Assembly: GCA_029260615.1 (NCBI GenBank)
Contig: JAJDCX010000089.1
Location: 1-52,177 of the forward strand
Direction of reading: 5' to 3'
Length of the DNA: 52,177 nt
Source of the DNA: Phycisphaeraceae bacterium
Lineage (GTDB): Bacteria; Planctomycetota; Phycisphaerae; Phycisphaerales; Phycisphaeraceae
The notes below the pieces were generated by a model, which ran no database searches, had not been told where the DNA came from, and saw only the letters and a program-made list of their open reading frames with translations. A program made the position numbers and the translations under genes. This document shows, one piece after another, positions 33,238 to 41,307 of the stretch. Positions within the stretch are counted from its first letter, which is position 1. Every line of letters starts with the position of its first letter.

Positions 33238-34347
33238 ATGCCACGAACTATAACCAAAGCCAATATGTATGAAAACGCACTTCAGCTAGGGGGGATCCGT
33301 ACCGGGACGCTGGATTATCCTGACGCGGGTGGGGGATTGGGGGGCCGGGGGTGTCGTGTTGCGTTATTTGATACGGGGTCGGGGTTGCGGTTCACGGTGG
33401 CGCTTGGGCGCGGCGGGGACCTGGTGAATGCAAAGTACAAGGAAGTGAATCTTGCATACCTGACGCCCAACGGGCTTGCGCCTGCCAGTGGTGGTGTGCA
33501 GCGGGAGGATGACTGGCTGCGTGCGTGGGCTGGGGGGCTGGTGACGACCTGTGGGCCCGAAACAATCGGGGCGGCGCGGGTGGAGGATGGGAAAGCGGTG
33601 GCGTTGCACGGTCGGCATTCCAATACGCCAGCGGCGGTGGTCGGGATTGAGAACCCTGACCCTCAGGGTGGTAAAGGTGAGATGTCGCTTAGCATGGTTA
33701 TTCGTGACAGTCGGATGTTTGGGCCGGTGTTTGAGGTTCGGCGGACGATCCGTTGCAGATTGGGTGTGCCGGAGATCCATCTGCGTGATGAGGTTACTAA
33801 CCTCGGGGATACGGCGGTCAGTCACAACTGGTTGTACCACGTCAACCTGGGTTATCCGTTGCTGGATGAAGGGGCGAGGCTGGTTTATCGGGGGAAGGCG
33901 GCGGTGTTACCGTTCACGGGTAAGGCGGTGTCGTCGGCGAAGCTCAACCGATTTAAGCGCATCCCGGCATCGTGCGATCGGCATGTCGGAGGGGGCGAGG
34001 ATTGTGTGTTTGTCGACCCCCCCGCCGACCGCAAGGGGTTGGTTCATGTCGGGTTGGTCAATGCCAAACTCAAGTTGGGGTTGGAACTGGTGTACCCTAA
34101 GAAGCAGTTGCCGCGGTTTGTGAATTGGCAGCACTTCGGGCCGTCGGGGGGTTATGTTACGGGGCTTGAGCCGTTCTATGGGTCACTGATGGGCAAGGAT
34201 AACGACCCCAGTAAGTTGGCGGGGACCACGCTTGGGCCCGGTCAGAAAAGAAAATATGAGTTAACGATCCGTGTGCTGGATGGGAAGGCGCAGACCGATG
34301 CGCTGAGGAAACATGACGGTGCGCTGATGCCGGTGGCGGGGTTGTAG
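33238..34347 (+). CDS. DUF4432 aldose-epimerase-like protein
   Basis: A 369-residue protein of the galactose mutarotase-like beta-supersandwich fold, DUF4432 type. Visible family stretches: LRFTVALGRGGDLVNAKYKEVNLAYLTP, WLRAWAGGLVTTCGPETIG, LHGRHSNTPAAVVGIE, HNWLYHVNLGYPLLDEGARL and WQHFGPSGGYVTGLEPFYG. The histidines in LHGRHS and LYHVNLG and the glutamate in GLEPF correspond to the active-site positions of mutarotases. It probably binds or epimerises a sugar in the cytoplasm (no signal peptide). It is a single gene, divergent from the FmdB-type gene; the sugar substrate is unknown. Confidence 0.87.
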   Translation: MPRTITKANMYENALQLGGIRTGTLDYPDAGGGLGGRGCRVALFDTGSGLRFTVALGRGGDLVNAKYKEVNLAYLTPNGLAPASGGVQREDDWLRAWAGGLVTTCGPETIGAARVEDGKAVALHGRHSNTPAAVVGIENPDPQGGKGEMSLSMVIRDSRMFGPVFEVRRTIRCRLGVPEIHLRDEVTNLGDTAVSHNWLYHVNLGYPLLDEGARLVYRGKAAVLPFTGKAVSSAKLNRFKRIPASCDRHVGGGEDCVFVDPPADRKGLVHVGLVNAKLKLGLELVYPKKQLPRFVNWQHFGPSGGYVTGLEPFYGSLMGKDNDPSKLAGTTLGPGQKRKYELTIRVLDGKAQTDALRKHDGALMPVAGL

Positions 34348-34358
34348 ATGTGAGGGGG

Positions 34359-34394
34359 CACGGCGATCTTTGATCGCCCGCTAAACCGCAAGCG
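34359..34394 (+). repeat. Palindromic intergenic repeat, copy D
   Basis: CACGGCGATCTTTGATCGCC followed by CGCTAAACCGCAAGCG, eleven bases after the stop of the DUF4432 gene. This copy has the longest tail; a CGCTAAGCCGCAAGCGG relative of the tail alone lies at 6674-6690. Confidence 0.7.
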
Positions 34395-34439
34395 TGACCT
34401 TGGGCGCGTCGTGGTTTGAAAATCTTGTAACCGGGGGGA

Positions 34440-35069
34440 TCAATTGGTGAGGTTGCCGTTTGCCTCTGCGATTTTCATCATCGTGGGTAGCAGGTAATTA
34501 GCGCCTCGGTAGGTGTGGATCTGGCCGGAGATTTTGAAAACAGTTGTGTCGCCTCGTCGTTGAACCTCATTTTCCATGGTCTCCAGGATTTGGCAGGCTT
34601 GGAAAACCATGGGCAGTTCGGGCGTACTCTGTGTGTCGGACTCGAAGACAAACAGCAGGTGGCCGCCCTCGGCTGCGCGGATCAGTCGGCCGCGTCGGTT
34701 GTTGATGAACTCGCCTTCACGGCGAAGCGGTGGCGGGTCTTCTCCGGGGGCAATCCCCAGGACGGCGGGGTCGATATCGATGCTTGCGGCGGAGGCGCCG
34801 GGAGTTAATCCGGGGTACTGGACGGGGCGTTGGGACACGGGCTCGATGATCGGAGCGGCTTGCCGTGAGCCCAGCAGGTCGTTCATCGCCTGCTCGGCGG
34901 CGGCCTCTTCACTGGCGGGTTGGGTCGCTGGGGGGGCGGCTAATTCACTTGCTGGCGTGGGGGCGGTTTCGGCGGGTTGGGCCTGGGCGGACTGATTAGA
35001 TATTTGGGCGATAGACAGGCCGAGTGTAAGAGCGATCAGCATCGACCGATTGAAATAACGTGGTTTCAT
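34440..35069 (-). CDS. Exported protein with Ala/Pro-rich region, function unknown
   Basis: A 209-residue protein. The ATG at 35069 has GGAG upstream (inside the alternative start at 35081). A signal peptide is followed by a disordered Ala/Pro/Thr-rich stretch (about 28-65), a linker with GLTPGASAASIDIDPAVLG, and a compact C-terminal domain (about 120-209) with LIRAAEGGHLLFVFESD, FQACQILETMENEVQRR and VFKISGQIHTYRGANYLLPTMM. That domain looks like a conserved periplasmic module, but I cannot name it. It precedes nothing obvious on its strand and lies downstream of a lipoprotein gene; both may belong to one transcript. Confidence 0.7.
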   Translation of the reverse strand: MKPRYFNRSMLIALTLGLSIAQISNQSAQAQPAETAPTPASELAAPPATQPASEEAAAEQAMNDLLGSRQAAPIIEPVSQRPVQYPGLTPGASAASIDIDPAVLGIAPGEDPPPLRREGEFINNRRGRLIRAAEGGHLLFVFESDTQSTPELPMVFQACQILETMENEVQRRGDTTVFKISGQIHTYRGANYLLPTMMKIAEANGNLTN

Positions 35070-35169
35070 GACGGGCTCCATGGTGAGTCGTAGATCAGAC
35101 CCCAGTGATCATGCGGGGACAAACTCAATGCGTCTGCGGGTTGTCCCGTTTATCCAGATGGGAGGGGCG

Positions 35170-35676
35170 TTACGGACGGGTTGTTGTGAATGTGTCGGAT
35201 TCAACGGTTGATACGCCGCGCCATGTGTGGACGCGATCGGCATGCCAACCGCTTAACGGCTTCCATGACAGGTAGACCGTGACGAGTTGGTCCATCCCCT
35301 GGCCGGCGGGACGGGCGACATCGACCTCGGCTCTGGCGGCACGGATACGCACGCCCTTGGCGTAGACAATCCCCACAACAGGGGTCACGTCTTCTTCAAA
35401 GGGGGAGACGGCTTGGTCTCCGATAGCACTGATGATCTGGGCGTAGGTGAGCTTGTCAGTGTCCTCTGGGAACATAATCTGAACGGGCCCGGTGATCCCG
35501 CCATCGTCGAGCGTGGCTTGGACAGCCAGGGCCAGGACGGTGCGGACGGTCCTGCCGTTGGGGTTGTGACTGGCGGTGTCTTTTTCCTGGGGCGGGATGT
35601 TCACATAGGGCTGGCAGCCGAGTGTCAACAGGGGGATGATGGTCAACACTACGGTGGATGTGATTATTCGGGTCAT
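35170..35676 (-). CDS. Lipoprotein, function unknown
   Basis: A 168-residue protein with a clean lipoprotein signal (lipobox LTLGC at about 17-21) and GGAGA before the ATG. The mature part begins with QPYVNIPPQEKDTASHNPNG and has alternating beta-type stretches (GPVQIMFPEDTDKLTYAQIISAI, VTPVVGIVYAKGVRIRAARAEVDV, VTVYLSWKPLSGW). No family recognised. It follows glmS by about 120 bases on the same strand and precedes another exported protein of unknown role. Confidence 0.72.
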   Translation of the reverse strand: MTRIITSTVVLTIIPLLTLGCQPYVNIPPQEKDTASHNPNGRTVRTVLALAVQATLDDGGITGPVQIMFPEDTDKLTYAQIISAIGDQAVSPFEEDVTPVVGIVYAKGVRIRAARAEVDVARPAGQGMDQLVTVYLSWKPLSGWHADRVHTWRGVSTVESDTFTTTRP

Positions 35677-35797
35677 CGCAAGCTCTCCGTGCTTGAAGGG
35701 TGTTGCCCGGATTGTAACAGGACCGGCGGGGTGTGGCGCGGGTGCGGCTGTCTATGGAGATACGGCGGGCAGGTTGAGCGTGCTGGCGGAGGATTTT

Positions 35798-37681
35798 TTA
35801 TTCCACGGTGACGCTCTTGGCGAGGTTGCGGGGCTTGTCCACGTCGTGGCCCCGCAGGACCGCGGCGTGGTAGGCCAGCAGTTGCAACGGCACTACGCTG
35901 ACCAGCGGCTGGAGTGCGTCAGGCATCGGCGGGATGGTGAAGACGGCATCGGCGTATTGCTTGATCTGCTCGTCTCCCTCGGTGGCGACGGCGATGATAC
36001 GGCCGCCGCGGGAGCGGACCTCTTGGATATTTGACATGACTTTTTGGTACTGCGTGCCCTGGGTCGCCAGGAAGACCACGGGCATGCCTTCGTCGATCAG
36101 GGCGATCGGGCCGTGCTTCATCTCGGCGGCGGGCATGCCTTCGGCGTGGATGTAGGAGATTTCCTTGAGCTTGAGCGCGCCTTCGATCGCGACGGGGTAG
36201 TTATAGCCCCGGCCAAGGAAGAGCCAGTTGTCACGGTCCACGACCCGTTCGACACAGGTCTTTATGTGGTCGGATTGTTCGAGCACCCGCTGGATGTAGT
36301 CGGGGACTTGTTCGAATTGCTTGAGGTACTCGGCGACCGCGTCGTTGGAGAGGTATTTTCGCTTGCCGATGAATAGCGACAGGAGGGTCAGCACGGCGAC
36401 CTGTCCGACGAATGCCTTGGTCGATGCGACGCCGATCTCAGGGCCGACGTGCAGGTAGACCCCGGCATCGGTTATGCGTGAGATGGTTGAACCTACGGAA
36501 TTAACCGCGCCGAGTGTCATCGCGCCGCGTTCACTGGCTTCGGTTAAGGCGGCGAGTGTGTCGGCGGTTTCGCCTGATTGGCTGACGGCGACCATGACCG
36601 TGCCGTCTTCGATGATCGGGTTTCGGTAGCGGAACTCACTGGCGTATTCGCAGCGTGCGGGGACTTTGGCGAGGTCTTCCATCAGGTATTCGCCGATCAG
36701 CCCGGCGTGGTAGGCGGTGCCTTGGCCGGTGAACAGGAATCGTTTGGCGCGGACCAGGTCACGGGTGATCTCGTTGAGCCCGCCGAGCACGACACGGCCT
36801 TCGCGGTGGTCGATCCGGCCACGCAGGCAGTTGCGGATGCTCTCGGGCTGCTCCATGATCTCTTTGAGCATGAAGTGGGGGTAATCGCCCAACTCGATCT
36901 GTTGGAGATTCATCTCCAACTCGGTCACCTCGCGGGTCACCGGGACGTTGTCCACGGTGGTGGTTCGGAACTCGATCGCCCAGGGGCCCTGCTCCTCGGT
37001 GAACTTGTCACGCTTGCCGGCGCAGAGTCGGACAACCTGGTAGTCGTCCAGGGTGATGGCCTGGGTGGTGTGGCTGACGATGGCAGAGGCGTCGGAGGCA
37101 ACGATGTAGCTGCGTTCGGCGATGCCGACGATCAACGGCGAACCTTTGCGGGCGCAGACCATGGTGTTCGGCTCGATGTCACAGATCACAGCGATGGCGT
37201 AGGCCCCGGTGACTTCGCGCAACGCTTGTTGCACCGCGGACTCCAGGTCGGTCTCGTAGAGCTCAGCGATCAGCTTGGTGAGTACTTCGGTGTCGGTCTG
37301 GCTGGTGAAGGTGTGCCCCTTGCCCTCCAGGTAGGTTCGAAGCGAGGCGTAGTTTTCGATGATGCCGTTGTGTACCAGTGCGAGGCTGTGGCCCTGGCGT
37401 GTCTTGCCAACGTGTGGGTGGGCGTTGGATTCGCTGGGTTCGCCGTGGGTTGCCCAGCGTGTGTGCGCGATGCCGACGGCAGCGTCCTGGATGTCGGTTT
37501 GCTGGGCGATCTTGTCTTCTAAAACGCTGACGCGTCCCAGGCTCTTGTGGACCTGAATCCCGTTGGGGGTGACGACCGCCAGTCCCGCGGAGTCGTACCC
37601 GCGGTACTCCAAGCGTTTGAGGCCTTCGACCAGCAAGGGGGTAGCTGGTTTATTGCCGATGTAGGCCACGATTCCGCACAT
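35798..37681 (-). CDS. glmS: Glutamine-fructose-6-phosphate aminotransferase (isomerizing)
   Basis: A 627-residue enzyme that makes glucosamine-6-phosphate from fructose-6-phosphate and glutamine, the first step toward UDP-GlcNAc, peptidoglycan and LPS. The start at 37681 places the catalytic Cys as residue 2 (MCGIVAYIG), with GGAG upstream; the longer frame would bury it. The glutaminase half has GHTRWATHGEPSESNAHPH and VHNGIIENY; the isomerase half has two SIS domains, with FTGQGTAYHAGLIGEY, VSQSGETADTLAAL and GRGYNYPVAIEGALKLKEISYIHAEG; it ends DKPRNLAKSVTVE as usual. I saw no glmS ribozyme in the 145-base leader. Pgi at 43034 interconverts the fructose-6-phosphate substrate. Confidence 0.98.
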   Translation of the reverse strand: MCGIVAYIGNKPATPLLVEGLKRLEYRGYDSAGLAVVTPNGIQVHKSLGRVSVLEDKIAQQTDIQDAAVGIAHTRWATHGEPSESNAHPHVGKTRQGHSLALVHNGIIENYASLRTYLEGKGHTFTSQTDTEVLTKLIAELYETDLESAVQQALREVTGAYAIAVICDIEPNTMVCARKGSPLIVGIAERSYIVASDASAIVSHTTQAITLDDYQVVRLCAGKRDKFTEEQGPWAIEFRTTTVDNVPVTREVTELEMNLQQIELGDYPHFMLKEIMEQPESIRNCLRGRIDHREGRVVLGGLNEITRDLVRAKRFLFTGQGTAYHAGLIGEYLMEDLAKVPARCEYASEFRYRNPIIEDGTVMVAVSQSGETADTLAALTEASERGAMTLGAVNSVGSTISRITDAGVYLHVGPEIGVASTKAFVGQVAVLTLLSLFIGKRKYLSNDAVAEYLKQFEQVPDYIQRVLEQSDHIKTCVERVVDRDNWLFLGRGYNYPVAIEGALKLKEISYIHAEGMPAAEMKHGPIALIDEGMPVVFLATQGTQYQKVMSNIQEVRSRGGRIIAVATEGDEQIKQYADAVFTIPPMPDALQPLVSVVPLQLLAYHAAVLRGHDVDKPRNLAKSVTVE

Positions 37682-37826
37682 GCCGGGCTCCGATAAGGAT
37701 GGACTTGCTGCGTGGATTATAGCCACACGCCCAGAGATCATCGACCAGAAAAGCCCTATGTATTCAGGAGGATGCGCGCATTAGAACGATGTCTATAACA
37801 ACACGGCGACACAACCCGCAGATGTT

Positions 37827-38783
37827 TTATAAGACCCGGTGAATAACCCAGCGCAGGTCGAGCTGGTTGTGAGATCCGGGGAAATCGGGATCGTGATGTG
37901 GAATTCGCGGATCAACCTCTTTGCCATCGGCGGCTTCCGGGACGTGGTGGATCAGTTCCAGTGGCCCCCAGGGATCGTCCGGGATGTCCAGTTCCCAGAA
38001 GCCTTGCCCAAACGGGTAACGGTTGCTGGTGAGGCAGGGCGCGCCGGCGTTAAGGTACATCAGGCCGGAGTTGTCTCCGTTGCCGGGTTTGCCGCCGTTG
38101 GCGGGGTCCCACTGCCAGGGCTTGTGGATGTGGCCGTGGATGAAGACGATTCTTGCGGGGCTGTCGCGGAGCATCTCGTGCAAGGGTTTGGCTTCGGCGA
38201 GCGCGTGGCCCCAGGAGTGGGGGATGCCTGCGGGCATCTTTGCGGGGTAGTGACAGAGTACGACCAGTGCGTCGTCCTTGGTTAGAGTTTCGATAAACGC
38301 AGTCACGTCCCGCATCTGCTCGTAGCCCAGGGCCCCGCGTGACCACAAGAGTTGTGGCTGGGCTGAGTCGAGGCAGAGCAATCTCCAGTGATTATCCAAT
38401 GGCCTGACGTGGGGGAAGGAGTCTGGCAGCAGCCCGCCCATGTGCGATCCCATGCGGTTTTTTCGAGCCGAGCGGAAGGTGTATTTGTCGTGATTGCCGG
38501 GCACGATGACCGTCGGCACCTTCCGGCTCAATGGCTCAAGGTACGTCGCCACATCGTGAAACTCGTCTTCCAGCGAGGTTGTCGTTACGTCGCCTGATAA
38601 CAGCACCGAGTCGGGCTTGAGCGCAGCAACACGGTCGATCATCGGGGCAAGCACTCGGTGGTTGAATCGGAACCGGCGGTTAATCATCAGGTTGGCGTGG
38701 CCCAGCAGACGTTTGCCGACCAGCCTAGAGGGGTGGACGCGGGTCTGGAACAGGTGGATGTCGCCGATCAGTGCAAGACGCAA
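37827..38783 (-). CDS. Calcineurin-like metallophosphoesterase
   Basis: A 318-residue cytoplasmic metallophosphoesterase starting directly with its first metal motif, MRLALIGDIHLFQ (Asp8, His10). Further motifs: LLSGDV (Asp65), VPGNHDKY (Asn97-His98), LCHYP (about 178) and FIHGHIHKPW (about 215). This order fits the class III phosphodiesterase/CpdA-like group, which hydrolyse cyclic nucleotides or other phosphodiesters; the true substrate is not predictable. The stop lies before glmS on the same strand with a gap of about 145 bases, and the M14 peptidase gene is 72 bases upstream. Confidence 0.87.
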   Translation of the reverse strand: MRLALIGDIHLFQTRVHPSRLVGKRLLGHANLMINRRFRFNHRVLAPMIDRVAALKPDSVLLSGDVTTTSLEDEFHDVATYLEPLSRKVPTVIVPGNHDKYTFRSARKNRMGSHMGGLLPDSFPHVRPLDNHWRLLCLDSAQPQLLWSRGALGYEQMRDVTAFIETLTKDDALVVLCHYPAKMPAGIPHSWGHALAEAKPLHEMLRDSPARIVFIHGHIHKPWQWDPANGGKPGNGDNSGLMYLNAGAPCLTSNRYPFGQGFWELDIPDDPWGPLELIHHVPEAADGKEVDPRIPHHDPDFPGSHNQLDLRWVIHRVL

Positions 38784-38796
38784 GGGGAAGGTCCGA

Positions 38797-38851
38797 GTAT
38801 CGGGTTTTGGGTGTCTGGTATCTGAAGAGGGTATAGGGTCTGGGTTTTCGG
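38797..38851 (+). repeat. G-rich imperfect repeat, copy 2
   Basis: Begins GTATCGGGTTTTGGGTGTC and ends AGGGTCTGGGTTTTCGG, closely following the pattern at 28298-28346. It lies between the phosphoesterase and the M14 peptidase genes. Confidence 0.55.
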
Positions 38852-38855
38852 CTCG

Positions 38856-39641
38856 CTATTTGGCTTTGAGAGGTTCCGGGTACACGATCGCGGCGAGTGT
38901 TGCTTGGCCGTAGCGGTCCCAGAGTTCCTGAGTGTCCATCTTGTTTGCGTTCTTGGGCAACTCAAAGGTGATGCAGGGGATGTTGTGATCGATCCCGAAG
39001 TAGGAACCCAAGGAGCCGGGGCGGCCGCCCAGACGTTTGACCGGGAGGTCGGTGTGTTTCCCCATAGCCTCGGCGATAGCCTGCGCACCTTCCCCATCGT
39101 AATCCACACACTTCAATGGTTGGTGGTAGGTCACGATACGGCTGGGCTTGTAGCGTTCAATCTGTTTAAGCACGGCACGTGATTCGGGCTGGGACAGCGG
39201 TTCATCGCCGTGGCCTTTTTTCTTGGCGTCAAAGTTGTCAGCGGGGAAGTTTCGGTTCAGGTCGATGCCGTTGGCGTTGCGTCGTTTGTTGGCTTTTACG
39301 CCGTCGGGGTTGACCTGTGGGAGGATCACAACGGTCCGGCCTGCGAGCAGTTCGGGGCGAGTCATCAATTCATGGCCGAGGCGTTCGAGTAGCGGCACCC
39401 CGGCGGCCTCGTTGCCGTGGATCCCCGCCATCAGCAGCACGACGTCGTCGCCGTTGCCGTAGACCCGGTACATCAGTGGCCGATTCTGCACCGACCGCCC
39501 GCCGACACCGGCGTGGTAGGGCTGTTTCACGGGGAAAATACCCGAGGGTTCAAGGCCCTGCGTGCTTTGACAGCCAGCGAGAAAAATGGCGGCGAGACAA
39601 ACAACCGGCAGGCGGAGGCTAAACAAAATCAGGGTTCCCAT
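38856..39641 (-). CDS. M14-family zinc carboxypeptidase lipoprotein (MpaA-like)
   Basis: A 261-residue peptidase with lipoprotein signal (MGTLILFSLRLPVVCLAAIFLAGC, lipid-anchored Cys24). The M14 zinc ligands are complete: His75 and Glu78 in AGIHGNEAAG and His173 in VTYHQP; the substrate-binding GIDLNRNFP (126-133) and the catalytic Glu227 in ITFELPK are present. It resembles murein peptide amidase A, which trims gamma-D-glutamyl-diaminopimelate in recycled peptidoglycan, although that enzyme is cytoplasmic and this one appears exported. The ATG at 39641 gives a proper signal peptide; a TTG at 39665 is the alternative. It is 61 bases downstream of the SPFH gene. Confidence 0.87.
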   Translation of the reverse strand: MGTLILFSLRLPVVCLAAIFLAGCQSTQGLEPSGIFPVKQPYHAGVGGRSVQNRPLMYRVYGNGDDVVLLMAGIHGNEAAGVPLLERLGHELMTRPELLAGRTVVILPQVNPDGVKANKRRNANGIDLNRNFPADNFDAKKKGHGDEPLSQPESRAVLKQIERYKPSRIVTYHQPLKCVDYDGEGAQAIAEAMGKHTDLPVKRLGGRPGSLGSYFGIDHNIPCITFELPKNANKMDTQELWDRYGQATLAAIVYPEPLKAK

Positions 39642-39702
39642 TCTGGTGGACGGGTGGTTTAACAAAGAACAAACCGCAGTCTACCCGCCCACACCGCACT
39701 GG

Positions 39703-40914
39703 TCATTCTCGTGCGGGTGAGCCGCCGGGGCGGACCACCTGCTTGACCGCGTCCATGAAGGATTCGCTCAAGAGGTTGACCTTCATGTCCTGTGGTAGGT
39801 AGCCGTCGATGTTTTTAAACGCCTCGGCCATGTGCTTAGCGACTTCGATTTGCACGAAGGCTTCGGGGCCTGCGGCGGTGTAAGCGCGGAGCCTAAGCTC
39901 GGTCGCTTGGGCCTCGGCTGTGCCGATCGCGATGATCGCCTGGGCCTTTAGTTCGCCGGACTCCATCTCGCCCTCGGCGGCGAGCACGGCCCGCTTCTTG
40001 TCAGCTTCCGCGGCAAGCTCGACCTGTTTGGCCTGCGCCTCGGCAGCAAGCACGACCTGCTCCGCCTGGGCTTCGGCGGCGAGCACGACCTGCTTCTTGG
40101 ACGCCTCTGCGGCAAGCACCTCCTGCTGGGCCTGCTTCTCTGCTCCCAGGATGCCGACCTCCTTGTCACGCAGGCCCTCGACGAGTGCTTTCTCGTACTC
40201 GGCCTGGGCCTCGGCCTTCACCTTCTCCGCCTCGGCGAGTGCGGCCTTGGTTTCTTCACGGGCACGCATCTCACGCTGGATCGCCACCTGCCGGGCCTTG
40301 ATCTCGCCGACATATTCGGGGTCCAGCCCGATCGACTCGATCACGAAGTTTTCGACCAGCACGCCGCGTTGGCCCAACTCGTTTTCGGAATCCGTAAGCC
40401 GGGCGAAGATATCACCCTGCAACTTCACCAGCCCCGCCCCGCTGTACGCCTCGATCGCCGTCCGCAGCGTTGCCTCGTCCTTCACCACACGCATCAACTC
40501 CGGACGCAGCACCTTTTCTTCGATGCTGTCGCGGACTGTTTTATGCAGTTCCAGGAGCTTGACGGGGTCGATCCGCCAGCGGACATTCAGCGAGATACGC
40601 ATGTCCTGGCCCTCGGCGGATTGGACCATGTAGCTGTCTTGCTTACGGCCCGATCCGTATTCAATATCTTCGGCTAGATCGTTCATCACAAAAATCTGAC
40701 TGGACGCGTCGTAGTGATAAATCTTCTGGGTGAAGCCTGGGAACAGGATGTAGGTCTTGGGCATCAGCACATCTTCGAGCACGCCCTCCGACCAGGTTTC
40801 TTTCACGCCGTACTCGTTGCCGGCGATCGTCTCGATATCAAAGAGGACCAGGGAGGTAATCAGCAGGAAGACTGCGATCACACCAAACACAATAAGGGAC
40901 GTATAGTTTCGCAT
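39703..40914 (-). CDS. SPFH/band 7 membrane protein with 11-residue repeats
   Basis: A 403-residue protein with one N-terminal membrane helix (about 5-25), a band 7 domain (about 30-215, including VRWRIDPVKLLELHK and VLVENFVIESIGLDPEY) and a long coiled coil (about 215-340). Residues 264-318 are five head-to-tail 11-residue units of type QVVLAAEAQAE, a hendecad coiled coil. SPFH proteins form large cage-like oligomers in membrane microdomains, often with an NfeD partner or a protease. Here the partner is the small two-helix protein whose stop lies three bases upstream. The C-terminal EAFVQIEVAKHMAEAFKNI segment is typical of the family. Specific role unknown. Confidence 0.9.
   Translation of the reverse strand: MRNYTSLIVFGVIAVFLLITSLVLFDIETIAGNEYGVKETWSEGVLEDVLMPKTYILFPGFTQKIYHYDASSQIFVMNDLAEDIEYGSGRKQDSYMVQSAEGQDMRISLNVRWRIDPVKLLELHKTVRDSIEEKVLRPELMRVVKDEATLRTAIEAYSGAGLVKLQGDIFARLTDSENELGQRGVLVENFVIESIGLDPEYVGEIKARQVAIQREMRAREETKAALAEAEKVKAEAQAEYEKALVEGLRDKEVGILGAEKQAQQEVLAAEASKKQVVLAAEAQAEQVVLAAEAQAKQVELAAEADKKRAVLAAEGEMESGELKAQAIIAIGTAEAQATELRLRAYTAAGPEAFVQIEVAKHMAEAFKNIDGYLPQDMKVNLLSESFMDAVKQVVRPGGSPARE
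39961..40125 (-). repeat. Five 33-bp coding repeats (hendecads) in the SPFH gene
   Basis: Codes for residues 264-318: QEVLAAEASKK, QVVLAAEAQAE, QVVLAAEAQAK, QVELAAEADKK, RAVLAAEGEME. The protein repeat is tighter than the DNA repeat, so selection on the coiled coil is likely. Confidence 0.85.
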
Positions 40915-40917
40915 TGG

Positions 40918-41142
40918 TTATTTCTTCCGTAAAGCGGCAATCGTGCAGACAAACAGGTAGACCAGCAACACAAACATCAGGACCGGCAGGACCGACCTGA
41001 GCATCATCATCTTTAACACAAGCACGGCGATCAGCACCGCGACCCACGCCACCAAAAACATCACCACGATCCACGGACGGAACAGCCCCTGGTGCTTGGG
41101 GACGTACTCTATCACTTTGATGTCGTCGCGTTGTTTGGCCAT
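40918..41142 (-). CDS. Small two-helix membrane protein linked to the SPFH gene
   Basis: A 74-residue protein with a polar N-terminus (MAKQRDDIKVIEYVPKHQG), two hydrophobic helices (about 26-45 and 49-67, Val/Leu/Met-rich) and a basic tail ALRKK. The ATG at 41142 is chosen; a GTG at 41160 would add six residues. No family is recognised. Its stop is three bases before the SPFH start, so the two are co-translated and likely work together, in the place where NfeD-type partners are found in other genomes. It has no NfeD-like domain. Confidence 0.65.
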   Translation of the reverse strand: MAKQRDDIKVIEYVPKHQGLFRPWIVVMFLVAWVAVLIAVLVLKMMMLRSVLPVLMFVLLVYLFVCTIAALRKK

Positions 41143-41307
41143 GGGCTTATTCTCAATCACCGGTATGGGCGGGGAATGGGAAACGTCTTATCGACAGCAG
41201 TTTAACAAGATATCACCGCCTGCTCACCCGAGTTACGCACAGGTGGGAAGCGGCGGTGTGGTTTTGTCAGGATTGGGGCAACAAGAGGCTTAGTTGAGCC
41301 TTTGGTT

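Noticed and set aside
36578..37522. Plus-strand frame of 314 codons opposite glmS
   Set aside because: Antisense of a well-conserved enzyme, with no ribosome binding site and no recognisable domain.
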